From UMGS1649 sp045651205 (GTDB lineage: Bacteria; Bacillota; Clostridia; TANB77; CAG-465), in assembly GCA_045651205.1 (NCBI GenBank), contig JAZRSA010000064.1, positions 1-58,723 on the forward strand: a stretch of DNA of 58,723 nucleotides, written 5' to 3'. Under the pieces are notes generated by a model. The model saw nothing but the letters and a program-made list of their open reading frames with translations, did not search any database and had not been told where the DNA came from. The translations under genes and the position numbers were made by a program. The stretch's first letter is position 1; every line of letters starts with the position of its first letter. This document shows positions 26,350 to 34,715 of the stretch, one piece after another.

Positions 26350-28691
26350 TGTCACAATCAACCTATCTAATTAGTGAAGGACTAGATAATTTAGGGAAAC
26401 ACAAAGGTAAATCAATTTCTACAATATTAATTATATGTGCAACAATGTTAATATTAGGTGTGTTTATAATTTTATTTGTAAACATTGAAAGCAATGTTGA
26501 GGCTGTTGCTAAAAATCAAGGATTACAAGCGTTCATTTCAGAAGATGTTTTTGAAAGAGAAATAAATAATCTTGGTAAGAAAATTGAAGAACTTGCTAAT
26601 GTTAAAGATGTTAGATATATAAATAAGGAAGCAGCATTAGAGGATGCTAAGGCCACATTAAAAGATTATGATTATCTATTAGAAGGAATGGGAAAAACAA
26701 ATCCTTTTCCAAGATCTTTTATAGTAACATTTGAAAATCTAACAGATACTAAAGCTGTAAAGGCGGCAATCGAATCTATAGATGGTATATATAAGGTAAG
26801 TTACAATGAAAAAATAGTAAGTGCAGTTGTAACAATATCTAAGGTTATAAATGGAATAATATTAGTAGTTGCTTGTATAATGGTGTTAGTTTCAATATTT
26901 ATTGTGTCAAATACAATAAAACTAGCAGTATATTCAAATAAAAGAGAAATATATATAATGAAATATATAGGTTCTACAACATCCTTTATAAGAACACCTT
27001 TTGTTATTGAAGGTGTGACATTAGGTGTAATGTCTGCCATTATTTCGTGGATTACAATATCAATAGGTTATTCTATGGCTTTTAGATATTTGCCAAAAGT
27101 AGGAGAAGAGTTAGGTGTATTTGGATTTATAGGTTATTCAAAAATATGGGAAATAGTATTAATTACATATGTAGTACTAGGCGTATTAATGGGCGCCATT
27201 GGAAGTTTAATGGCAACTAGAAGATATTTAAAAGATTGTGTACCAGAAAGACCAAGCAAAAATATAACATATACAAGAATAACAAACGAAGCTGGCGAAG
27301 AAGTAACTTATTCAGAAACTAATAAAGAAAGAAAAGAAAGATTAGCAAGAGAAAAGAGCTTAGCTAAAGCAGAGTTTGAAAGAAAAAGAGAAGAATTAAA
27401 AAGAGCTACTTTAAACAAAAAAGATGAAGAAAAGAAGCAAAAAGAAGAATTTAAAAAACAAAGAAAAGCAAGACGCTTGTCAATATTTTTAGTAGCGTTA
27501 ATAGTATCTTCAATGTTATCTCCTTTTGCTACAGTTATAGCAAAATCTACTCAAGATAAAATTGATGAATTAGATGATCAAGTATCAGAAGCGGCTAAGG
27601 AATATAGTCAAGTAACTAAAGATATTTCTATATATGAAAAAGAAATTGCAGTTTTGGATACTGAAATGTCAAAGTATGAATCTGAAATCGTAACATTGAC
27701 AGAACAAGCAAATGTTGCAAGAAAAGAGTATCAAGAAATTGATGCTGAATTGCAAATTGTATCGAAAACATATTCTGAAGCCGAAGAAAGATTAAACACA
27801 AGACTTAAAAGCTTGTATGAAAATGGCTTTGTAAATATGTGGGAAGTACTTCTTTCAGCTGAAAATTTAACAGATTTCATAGCTAAGTATAATACAATAG
27901 TTATACTAATAGAGCATGATAAAAAAGAACTTGAAGAAATGAGTGATCAAAAACAAATTATTCAAGGTTTAAGAGATAGTGCTGAGCTTAGAAAATTACA
28001 AATTGAACAAGTAGAATATGATGTAACAAAATCTAAAGAAGCATTAGAATTAGCTAAGGCAAATAAAACAGCTAAATTAAATGAATTAGAAGCATCTAAA
28101 ACAAAATTAAATAAGTTATTAAAAGAATTAAAAGCTGAAAAAGCAAAGCAAGAAGAGATATTAAGAAAAGAAATAGAAGCAAGTAAAAATTCTAACTTAA
28201 TATTAACTGGTGATTTTGGATGGCCAGCAAAAGGAGCTTACTATGTTTCAGCGATATTTAGAGATAAAGAATATTACAAAGAATTTGGAATAATGCATTA
28301 TGGTACAGATATAGCTAAAAGTGGTGGCTGCGATATTCTAGCGGCTGCATCAGGAAAGATACTTAAAACAGTTACTTCAAATTCTGGATATGGAAATTAT
28401 ATTTTAATAGATCATGGTAAGAAAAACGGTAAGAGCTATGTAACGCTATACGCCCATTTAAAAACAATAAATGTTAAGAAGGGTGAAACGGTAGTTAAAG
28501 GACAAAAAATAGGATATATGGGCTCTACAGGCTTCTCAACAGGTACACATTTACACTTTGAGATAAGAGAAAATGGAAACCAAATAAATGCTATGAAATA
28601 TTATAGTCAACTTGGATCAACAGTAAAATATTTATCTTATGGAAAATGGATTACATTCCCATTTAATAATATGTCTAAGTATCAAATATAA
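26349..28691 (+). CDS. ftsX: FtsX fused to an EnvC/PcsB-like M23 murein hydrolase
   Basis: 780 aa, about 480 longer than ordinary FtsX. Residues 1-300 are FtsX: a first membrane helix (about 20-43), an extracellular domain, then three helices (about 165-190, 215-240, 265-290). A highly charged cytosolic linker (300-375) leads to an extra helix, RRLSIFLVALIVSSMLSPF (about 377-396), resembling an internal signal/anchor. A long coiled coil (400-610) follows, then an M23 domain with Zn ligands HYGTD and HLHFE and the catalytic His in YAHL, all intact. In E. coli, Streptococcus and Bacillus FtsX recruits a separate EnvC, PcsB or CwlO. Here transporter and effector are one polypeptide, with no frame break seen. 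Confidence 0.9.
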   Translation: MSQSTYLISEGLDNLGKHKGKSISTILIICATMLILGVFIILFVNIESNVEAVAKNQGLQAFISEDVFEREINNLGKKIEELANVKDVRYINKEAALEDAKATLKDYDYLLEGMGKTNPFPRSFIVTFENLTDTKAVKAAIESIDGIYKVSYNEKIVSAVVTISKVINGIILVVACIMVLVSIFIVSNTIKLAVYSNKREIYIMKYIGSTTSFIRTPFVIEGVTLGVMSAIISWITISIGYSMAFRYLPKVGEELGVFGFIGYSKIWEIVLITYVVLGVLMGAIGSLMATRRYLKDCVPERPSKNITYTRITNEAGEEVTYSETNKERKERLAREKSLAKAEFERKREELKRATLNKKDEEKKQKEEFKKQRKARRLSIFLVALIVSSMLSPFATVIAKSTQDKIDELDDQVSEAAKEYSQVTKDISIYEKEIAVLDTEMSKYESEIVTLTEQANVARKEYQEIDAELQIVSKTYSEAEERLNTRLKSLYENGFVNMWEVLLSAENLTDFIAKYNTIVILIEHDKKELEEMSDQKQIIQGLRDSAELRKLQIEQVEYDVTKSKEALELAKANKTAKLNELEASKTKLNKLLKELKAEKAKQEEILRKEIEASKNSNLILTGDFGWPAKGAYYVSAIFRDKEYYKEFGIMHYGTDIAKSGGCDILAAASGKILKTVTSNSGYGNYILIDHGKKNGKSYVTLYAHLKTINVKKGETVVKGQKIGYMGSTGFSTGTHLHFEIRENGNQINAMKYYSQLGSTVKYLSYGKWITFPFNNMSKYQI

Positions 28692-28742
28692 TTTAAGAAA
28701 ATAAAACATACAAAAATATTTTTTCAAAAATTAATATAAATT

Positions 28743-28780
28743 AAAAAGGTATACAGCGCATAAATGCTGTATACCTTTTT
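28743..28780 (+). terminator. Terminator after the ftsX fusion gene
   Basis: AAAAAGGTATACAGC / GCTGTATACCTTTTT, a 15-bp hairpin with an 8-nt loop. Confidence 0.92.
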
Positions 28781-28807
28781 AAACACTTGTTCGAATTCAC
28801 TGTTTTT

Positions 28808-28861
28808 TGTCGAATTGCGCGACCGATTTTTCTTGACTGTATGTTAACCGTATGTTAAATT
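28808..28861 (+). promoter_or_regulatory. Spo0A-box-like site and weak promoter before the Tad-like locus
   Basis: TTTTGTCGAATT holds TGTCGAA (28808-28814), the 0A-box consensus. A weak TTGACT (28833-28838), 17-nt spacer, TAAATT (28856-28861) follows. The -10 is poor and close to the coding region, so the exact promoter is uncertain. Confidence 0.4.
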
Positions 28862-29692
28862 TTGTTTCAGGAGGTGACAGACATTTATGGCGTGATATAC
28901 ATTTTGCTTTTAGTCATAATATTTAATCTAATTTCTTTAATACAAATACATATTAGAGGTAAACAAATTTTATCTAACAAAAAAAGAATTATTTCAAAAA
29001 CACCTAAGTGTTTAAGAGAATATTTTAATAAAATAGAATCAAAATTATCTAATCTAAATTATCCATATAAACTAAATAAAAAAAGATATTTAATCATAAA
29101 GTATTTATGTTCAAGTGTAATATTTTTAATATCATATATAAATTACAAAAGTATAAAAGTCCCTTTAATGCTTTTAATTGTAATCTTTTTTATTCCGGAT
29201 TATTTAATATATTCGTTCGTAAAAAAAGAAAAACACATTTTAATCAATGAACTAAATGGAATTGTTTCATCATTAATACTTTCATTATCTTCGTATTCCT
29301 CGCTTAATCAATCGTTAGAATTAGCTGGTAAAAACATAACCTATAAAAGATTTAAAGATGCATATGTCATGTTTGTAAAAACATATGTGATGAATGGGTT
29401 TAGTTTAAAAAATCCAGCAAAAACATTAATGAATAAATTTAAAAGTTATGAATTAACACTTTTTTTAACAACATTAATTCAAGGAGAAAACGAAGGTAAG
29501 TTTATAGAAAGTTTAGAAAGATATAAAGAAGTATTAGAAATAAATTATTTTAAATATTTAAAGCGTAAAGCAGTAACGAAATCTTTGTACTTAACTTTAG
29601 TTACAGTTCTATCTTTAATAAATTTGGTAGCTATAGTTATGTACCCAATAATTGTACAAGTAATAGACAACTTGCAATTAATATTTGCTTAA
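28862..29692 (+). CDS. TadB/TadC-like type II secretion F-domain membrane protein
   Basis: Up to 276 aa. There is a membrane helix near 12-30, two adjacent helices (about 75-122), then the GspF/TadC-type helical domain (LNGIVSSLILSLSSYSSLNQ, QGENEGKFIESLERYKEVL) and a final membrane helix (about 245-270). Such proteins are the inner-membrane platform of Tad/Flp pili. The start is unclear: AGGAGGTG at 28869-28876 points to ATT 28883 or GTG 28892, the nearby ATG at 28887 is out of frame and closes at once, and the upstream TTG 28862 lies before the ribosome site. It is the first gene of the locus. Usually two paralogues (TadB, TadC) and a TadA ATPase are present, but here there is only this one. 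Confidence 0.65.
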   Translation: MFQEVTDIYGVIYILLLVIIFNLISLIQIHIRGKQILSNKKRIISKTPKCLREYFNKIESKLSNLNYPYKLNKKRYLIIKYLCSSVIFLISYINYKSIKVPLMLLIVIFFIPDYLIYSFVKKEKHILINELNGIVSSLILSLSSYSSLNQSLELAGKNITYKRFKDAYVMFVKTYVMNGFSLKNPAKTLMNKFKSYELTLFLTTLIQGENEGKFIESLERYKEVLEINYFKYLKRKAVTKSLYLTLVTVLSLINLVAIVMYPIIVQVIDNLQLIFA

Positions 29693-29709
29693 AATAGGAG
29701 GAAAATATA

Positions 29710-29919
29710 ATGAAAAAATTAGCATATATAAAATCAATAATGAAATCAAAAAACAAAATATCAAATAAAAGAGGTTCTGAAATGGCAGAAACAGTATTAA
29801 TAACAGCAATAATGCTTGTTCTAGTGGTGACAATATTCTATCCACAAATGCAAACAATCCTTACAAATGCGCTTACTACTATTAGCACATGGATAAGTGA
29901 AACTATGGCACTAATTTAA
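29710..29919 (+). CDS. Flp-type pilin subunit
   Basis: 69 aa, behind TAGGAGG. A basic 22-residue leader ends KRG, followed by SEMAETVL and a single hydrophobic helix. Cleavage after Gly would leave Glu at +5, as expected for Flp/class IVb pilins and unlike the KKGIS proteins elsewhere in the window. It is probably the major pilin of this Tad-like system. It lies 17 nt after the platform gene. No prepilin peptidase is in the window. Confidence 0.7.
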   Translation: MKKLAYIKSIMKSKNKISNKRGSEMAETVLITAIMLVLVVTIFYPQMQTILTNALTTISTWISETMALI

Positions 29920-29920
29920 T

Positions 29921-30580
29921 ATGTCTAAGATAAAAAAGATACTAATATCTGCGGCAATTTCCTTAATTGTAATAGCTATTTCATCTTTTATTATAAAGTT
30001 AATAGACAATAAAAATATAGTATTGGTACCGATTGCAACTAGTAAGATTGAAGAAGGAAGTGAACTTAATAACATATCTTATGTTCAAGTTAAATTAAAG
30101 AATACTTCTAAGGACATTTTAGAAAATGTAGTAAATGAGAATAGATTATCTGAATTTGTTGCGGGATGTAATATTCAAAAAGGCGAGATAATTATTAAAG
30201 ATAAAGTTGTTCTAAAAGAAGAATATCTGGAAAAAGTAGAGAATTTGGAATTTGTATCTTTGCCAATAAAAGGAGCTACAGAAGGTGTGGCATATAAGCT
30301 TAAAAATGGAGATCAAATTAATGTATATTATACGGCAAAGAGAAAGTCGGTAGAGGGAATATTAAAGTCTAAACTAAAAGTATATAGTTCTACTAAAGAA
30401 GAAAGTATGGTTACGTGTTTACTTTATCAAAATGTAGAAGTTATTATGATTACAAATAATTTAGGAGTAGAAGTTACAGATGGAAGTGCAACTAACATAT
30501 TAGTTAGATTAAAAGCTGAAGAAGTGCTAGAACTTGCAAATTTAAAAGAACAAGGAGTATTTACATACTCGCTAATTTAG
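29921..30580 (+). CDS. CpaB/RcpC-like pilus assembly protein with SAF domain
   Basis: 219 aa. An N-terminal membrane helix (about 5-25) is followed by a SAF domain (TSKIEEGSELNNISYVQVKL ... AGCNIQKGEIIIKDKVV) and the second conserved CpaB region (VSLPIKGATEGVAYKLKNGD, INVYYTAK). The C-terminal half is beta-rich. RcpC/CpaB proteins act in Flp pilus assembly outside the membrane. The start abuts the pilin stop with little ribosome site, so it is probably coupled to it. Confidence 0.75.
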   Translation: MSKIKKILISAAISLIVIAISSFIIKLIDNKNIVLVPIATSKIEEGSELNNISYVQVKLKNTSKDILENVVNENRLSEFVAGCNIQKGEIIIKDKVVLKEEYLEKVENLEFVSLPIKGATEGVAYKLKNGDQINVYYTAKRKSVEGILKSKLKVYSSTKEESMVTCLLYQNVEVIMITNNLGVEVTDGSATNILVRLKAEEVLELANLKEQGVFTYSLI

Positions 30581-30592
30581 GAGGTGGATAGT

Positions 30593-30985
30593 GTGGATAT
30601 TTACATAGCTATAGATGAAAAAGATAAGCATAAGTTTATATTTAAAGCAGAAATTATAAAAAGTGAATTGTTAAAAGAAGGTTTAACTGTAAAAATTGTA
30701 GAAAATATAGAAAACGTAAATTTAACAAAGAAAGCATTATGTTTGGCATTTACAGATAACATAGGATATATAGAAAAAGTATATGAAAATAAAAACATAG
30801 ATATTATTTGTATAACGACTAGATTAGAAAGTTCATATATACTAGAGCTTTTAAACTATGTAAAAGACATATATTTTGTAAATGTTAGAGTGAATGAAAC
30901 AGTTAAGAGAATAAGTGGTTTTGTTAAAAACTACGAAAACAGGAAAAGATGTATAAGAGGTAAGGTAAATGCTTTTAAAGAATAA
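30593..30985 (+). CDS. Small cytosolic protein of the Tad-like locus
   Basis: 130 aa from GTG 30593, about 6 nt after AGGAGGTGG. The GTG at 30584 is inside that site. An alternating beta/alpha pattern (DIYIAIDEK, LLKEGLTVKIVENI, ALCLAFTDNI, NIDIICITTR) resembles a receiver-like flavodoxin fold. CpaE proteins carry such a domain before a ParA-like ATPase, so this could be a stand-alone CpaE N-domain. No Walker motif is present. The assignment is tentative. Confidence 0.45.
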   Translation: MDIYIAIDEKDKHKFIFKAEIIKSELLKEGLTVKIVENIENVNLTKKALCLAFTDNIGYIEKVYENKNIDIICITTRLESSYILELLNYVKDIYFVNVRVNETVKRISGFVKNYENRKRCIRGKVNAFKE

Positions 30986-31496
30986 ATATATATGGTTAGT
31001 AATACTAATAATTGTTATAACTTGTATAAGTTTTCTTGTGTGTATATCTAACAAAAATGAACAAAAAAATGAAGTTGAGAGTGGTGAAATAATAGATATA
31101 AGTGCTTTTGAAATAAAAGATAGAGTGAGACTTGTAAAAAACAATAAGGTATATATTGGAGAGAATTTAAAAGAGTTAGAAAATAATTTTTATGATATAA
31201 AAATATCCACATTAAACACAGGTATAGAATTAACATTAAATAAATTATGGAGATATGAAGTAAATAACGAATATATAGAAGACGAGTACTTAATAGAAAT
31301 TGTAGATAAAATAGTAGAACTGCTGGAAATAAATAATGTTAAAGAAGACGTGAGTTATGAATTATATAAGTATATAAAGCAGAATTTTTTAAAGGTAAAA
31401 AATAATGAACTTGTTGGTTTTTTAGAATTGGAAGAATTTAAAATACATTCTAAAACAATAGAAGGAGAGTGTGTAATATATATTGAAAGAAAATAG
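30969..31496 (+). CDS. Single-span membrane protein of the Tad-like locus
   Basis: 175 aa. ATG 30969 overlaps the preceding gene by 17 nt. One N-terminal membrane helix (about 7-28) is followed by an acidic extracytoplasmic domain. Not recognised. The arrangement (short cytosolic tail, anchor, alpha/beta domain of about 140 residues) resembles accessory pilus assembly proteins. It overlaps the next gene by 14 nt. Confidence 0.5.
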   Translation: MLLKNKYIWLVILIIVITCISFLVCISNKNEQKNEVESGEIIDISAFEIKDRVRLVKNNKVYIGENLKELENNFYDIKISTLNTGIELTLNKLWRYEVNNEYIEDEYLIEIVDKIVELLEINNVKEDVSYELYKYIKQNFLKVKNNELVGFLELEEFKIHSKTIEGECVIYIERK

Positions 31497-33102
31497 GTAT
31501 AAACAGACTAAAATAAATAGCAAAAACATATCAAGAATGATTATTCTGCTATTAGTTATAGTAAGTGTAAATAAAATATACGCATTATCTGAAGAATTTA
31601 TATTTACTATAGATACAGTCGGAATTCCAAGAGTTAACTCATATGGTTATGAAATAAGTGAAGATGTATATATGGCATACAACATATTTGCCTATTCCGA
31701 GCCGCATAAAATAAGTAGCAGTAATCAAAGATGGAAAGATTCTAAATATGGTTATTGGGCTAAAGGAAAAGGAAGATATACTGGTTCGGGAACGCGTGGA
31801 GAATACTATGTAATAGGATACACATACAGCGGAGAAGAAATCTTTAATTATTATTTCCCTATGGACTCTATTCCTACTACTACTCCGGATACATGGACAT
31901 TTTATTCGTACCCGGCTGCCGAAGCAAGCTGGCAGGATGAAACAATGTATAAATACGAAGAACAATTAACACATATGCTTAAATCTAAATTAATGTTTAA
32001 TGATCTATCTAGCACAGCTAAAGCAAATAATCCAAAGTATATAAAAGAATATAATATAACAGCAGAAAAAATAGGAAAGAAAAAAGCAAGGTTAGAAACA
32101 GCGGCAACTTGGAGAACATTTGGTATGATTTCTACTAGAAGAAAAATATCTGGCGTTATATACAAGCAGGTGTATTTAGTAAAACCAATGGCGGCAGATG
32201 CAGAAGTTAAAGTTGCATTAGATATGGAACAAAATTATGTTTTAACTGAAGATAATGAAGAATTGTTAATTCCAATAAAGTATAGCGTAAATGTTATTAA
32301 TATGACAGGATACGCAAATGAAAAACATATAAAAGAAATTAAATGTTCGTTATATGTAGATAATAATAACGTTGATGAAATAAGTGGCAGTAAAATTATA
32401 AGCGTGGGCAATGAATATATGCTTGTAATAACCAGAGAAAATCCAGGTAAAAAAACAGAAAAAACTATAGAAATTAGAGTAGATGGATATATGCATACAG
32501 AATTTGCAGCAGATGGTCTGTTAAGAGATACTCTAACTAAAACTATTAATATACAAATTGAGCCTAAAAAAATACCCCCAATAAAAAATATAGGTTATAC
32601 AGTGATTGAAAAAGAAAATGACATAATGGTTGTAAGACCACTAGCCCAAAATTTAGAAACAAATAAGGAAGAAACAATCGGATTTATAGAAGCAGGGAAA
32701 ATATTAGGAGTAAAGCTAGAATTTGCAGTGGATAGTGTGGATAAAATACAAGTTAAATTAAACGAAAACGATATAATGTACACAACACTTATAGAAGCTG
32801 AAAACAAGAAGATAATAGGAATAAAAATACCAGAAAACATCCAAACGACATTATATGGAGAAACAAGTTTACGCGATGAATCTGCTAGTTATTTTAATAT
32901 AAACAAGAGTAATATCGGAAGGCGAAAGACAGAACCATATGTATTAAAAATAATAGCTACTAAATATGATAAAGAATATATTACAGAAAGCAAAATAGAT
33001 ATTTTAGACTCATATTTATCTAATATGAACACGGAAACACATGTAACAAATGCTGAAGAGATAGATACAAAAACTAGACTTGTATTTTGGTTAGATATAT
33101 GA
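31483..33102 (+). CDS. Large secreted protein of the Tad-like locus
   Basis: 539 aa from TTG 31483. AAGGAG is 15 nt upstream, a long spacing. A signal peptide (about 17-36, ending KIYA|LSE) is followed by a Tyr/Ser/Trp-rich region (60-160) with many aromatic residues. Several beta-sandwich-like segments then follow (KYSVNVINMTGYA, TIEIRVDGYMHTEF). No C-terminal anchor is seen. Not recognised. Position and size suggest an extracellular adhesin or pilus-associated protein analogous to TadG, but with no visible homology. Confidence 0.55.
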   Translation: MKENRYKQTKINSKNISRMIILLLVIVSVNKIYALSEEFIFTIDTVGIPRVNSYGYEISEDVYMAYNIFAYSEPHKISSSNQRWKDSKYGYWAKGKGRYTGSGTRGEYYVIGYTYSGEEIFNYYFPMDSIPTTTPDTWTFYSYPAAEASWQDETMYKYEEQLTHMLKSKLMFNDLSSTAKANNPKYIKEYNITAEKIGKKKARLETAATWRTFGMISTRRKISGVIYKQVYLVKPMAADAEVKVALDMEQNYVLTEDNEELLIPIKYSVNVINMTGYANEKHIKEIKCSLYVDNNNVDEISGSKIISVGNEYMLVITRENPGKKTEKTIEIRVDGYMHTEFAADGLLRDTLTKTINIQIEPKKIPPIKNIGYTVIEKENDIMVVRPLAQNLETNKEETIGFIEAGKILGVKLEFAVDSVDKIQVKLNENDIMYTTLIEAENKKIIGIKIPENIQTTLYGETSLRDESASYFNINKSNIGRRKTEPYVLKIIATKYDKEYITESKIDILDSYLSNMNTETHVTNAEEIDTKTRLVFWLDI

Positions 33103-33524
33103 AAAAAGGAATAATAAATATATGTTTTATGGTATTTGGGATAGTTATAATTTTTGTATTAACTTTTGTATATATGTTACATTTTCAAGTAGGTAATATA
33201 ACTTCAAATGTTAAAGAGGAGCTTTATTATGCGCTTATGAATACGAAATTAGAACTGGACAAAGAAGAATTGGCTTATGCAAATTTCAATATAGATAATA
33301 TTAAGCTTGATGAAAGATTAAATAAATGGGCAAAAGATACTAAAGATACTCAAATAAATGTAGATAAAATTGAAATAGAAGAGTTACAAAGTATGGAATA
33401 TTCAGATAAAGCGACAGTTAAAGTAAAACTTAAGGTGACATTTATACCATTGGTTAAAATACGAGAAAAACTGAGTTTTTATATAGAAGATGAAATTGAC
33501 TTAAAACTTCTTAGATATAATTAG
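33099..33524 (+). CDS. TadE/TadF-like pseudopilin
   Basis: 141 aa from ATG 33099, which overlaps the previous stop (ATGA). It has a short basic N-terminus (MKKGI), one long membrane helix (about 7-30) and a mixed extracytoplasmic domain. This is the layout of TadE/TadF minor pilins. No canonical glycine-Glu+5 cleavage site is clear. It is next to another protein of the same build. Confidence 0.5.
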   Translation: MKKGIINICFMVFGIVIIFVLTFVYMLHFQVGNITSNVKEELYYALMNTKLELDKEELAYANFNIDNIKLDERLNKWAKDTKDTQINVDKIEIEELQSMEYSDKATVKVKLKVTFIPLVKIREKLSFYIEDEIDLKLLRYN

Positions 33525-33532
33525 GAGATAAA

Positions 33533-33934
33533 ATGAAAAATAAAAAAGGAAACATATCATATATATTTACATTAGGAATTTCTATCATAATGTTATTTAT
33601 AACTATAATAACAATAATAAATATGTTAACTCCGTTTATATGGTATCAAAAACTAGAAAATATAGCATCTAAATATGTTTATGTGGTAGAAAAGTTTGGT
33701 TATTTAACAAATATAGAAAAAGAAGCTTTAATAAATGAATTAAAAAAAGATGGATTTGATGAAAAACAAATCGTACTAGAGTGTCCAGAACATAAACTTG
33801 CGTATGGAGAAAGCTTTAAGTTTGAACTAACATATAAGTTGAGAATGAATAGTATTATTTTTAATGAAGAAGTAAAACGTGAAACAAAAGAAGTTTTGCT
33901 TCACGTTAGAAAGTATGGATATTCTAAAATTTGA
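33533..33934 (+). CDS. TadE/DUF4320-like pseudopilin
   Basis: 133 aa. ATG 33533 follows AGGAG. The N-terminus KNKKGNISYIFTLGISIIML is a basic leader followed by a hydrophobic helix. The extracytoplasmic domain resembles DUF4320-type proteins associated with Tad-like loci in Clostridia. It is the last gene of the locus. Its 3' end overlaps the convergent mecA gene by 34 nt, so no independent terminator separates them. Confidence 0.55.
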   Translation: MKNKKGNISYIFTLGISIIMLFITIITIINMLTPFIWYQKLENIASKYVYVVEKFGYLTNIEKEALINELKKDGFDEKQIVLECPEHKLAYGESFKFELTYKLRMNSIIFNEEVKRETKEVLLHVRKYGYSKI

Positions 33935-34497
33935 TCTATGCTATTGCTTTTAAGTAGAAATGTACCGTGCTCTGCTACGATGTCATAAACGGAAGTGCTT
34001 GAGTCGTAACTTTCAGCAAACTCGGAAAGTAAAGAAAAAGTTTTAACAAAGCTAGCTGTTTTTACATCTTTTTTCTTAAAAAACAAAAAGAATTTATTGT
34101 TATAGTAATATAGCGTGCTTTCGGGTAAGTATAAATTTGCTTTACCTATAAAATTAATTAAGTTTTTAATTGTTGCTAAATCGTTAAAAATATAAATGTT
34201 ACTAGAAATCTTGTACAATGTATTTTCTTTTGCAACAATTTCAGAAGAGTCTAAATCAGACATCTTAGTAATTGTTATTATTAATTTGTCGTATTCTTTG
34301 CCAGCTTCAATAAAAAGCTCGTTAGAATCTGTTTCAAATTCTTCTAATAAGTTAGCATCCTCGAGTAATTCTAAGAAAAACTCTTGAGCCTTCTCTTTAT
34401 TATTTTTTATATCATTTAATGAAATTTTTCGTTTTTCTAATTCTTTAAAAGTAAGTATAATTTTAGCTTTATTGTTATTAATTTTTTCAACTTTCAA
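33901..34497 (-). CDS. mecA: MecA-family ClpC adaptor protein
   Basis: 198 aa from TTG 34497, 9 nt after AAAGGAG. The N-terminus (MKVEKINNNKAKIILTFKE, then NKEKAQEFFLELLEDANLLE) matches the MecA target-binding domain. The C-terminal half (SNIYIFNDLATIKNLINFIG, LYYYNNKFFLFF, SVYDIVAEHGTFLL) matches the ClpC-binding domain. MecA hands substrates such as ComK to ClpCP. It is similar in length to B. subtilis MecA (about 218). The tail is antisense to the end of the Tad-like locus. Confidence 0.85.
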   Translation of the reverse strand: MKVEKINNNKAKIILTFKELEKRKISLNDIKNNKEKAQEFFLELLEDANLLEEFETDSNELFIEAGKEYDKLIITITKMSDLDSSEIVAKENTLYKISSNIYIFNDLATIKNLINFIGKANLYLPESTLYYYNNKFFLFFKKKDVKTASFVKTFSLLSEFAESYDSSTSVYDIVAEHGTFLLKSNSIDQILEYPYFLT

Positions 34498-34624
34498 TTA
34501 AAAAACTCCTTTCAAAAAATATTTATATATTATATGAAATGTTAGCTAGATAGGTTAATATACACTTATTCTTTTCATAGAAAAGTAAAATTATACAAAA
34601 AGAAGAGTAAAGAATAAATAAAAC

Positions 34625-34653
34625 TTGAAATTACATAACTCTTATGCTATAAT
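34625..34653 (+). promoter_or_regulatory. rpsF operon promoter
   Basis: TTGAAA (34625-34630), 17-nt spacer, TATAAT (34648-34653). Confidence 0.8.
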
Positions 34654-34667
34654 ATCTACGTTAGTTT

Positions 34668-34709
34668 CCTTGCTCTTAACAAAGATTAAGGGCCTAGACC
34701 GTAAGGAGG
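34668..34709 (+). promoter_or_regulatory. S6:S18 ribosomal protein leader motif
   Basis: An 8-bp hairpin GCTCTTAA/TTAAGGGC (34672-34679 with 34686-34693) is stacked on CCTT/AAGG (34668-34671 with 34703-34706). The bulge between them holds CCG (34699-34701). This is the architecture of the S6:S18 leader. The outer pair occupies the AAGGAGG ribosome site, so binding of S6-S18 could repress rpsF translation. Confidence 0.75.
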
Positions 34710-34715
34710 TGTAAA

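Noticed and set aside
26349..28691. A sequencing error joining ftsX to a separate hydrolase gene
   Set aside because: The linker is long, in frame, highly charged and keeps normal codon use, and no ribosome site plus start was seen before the second membrane helix. Not fully excluded.
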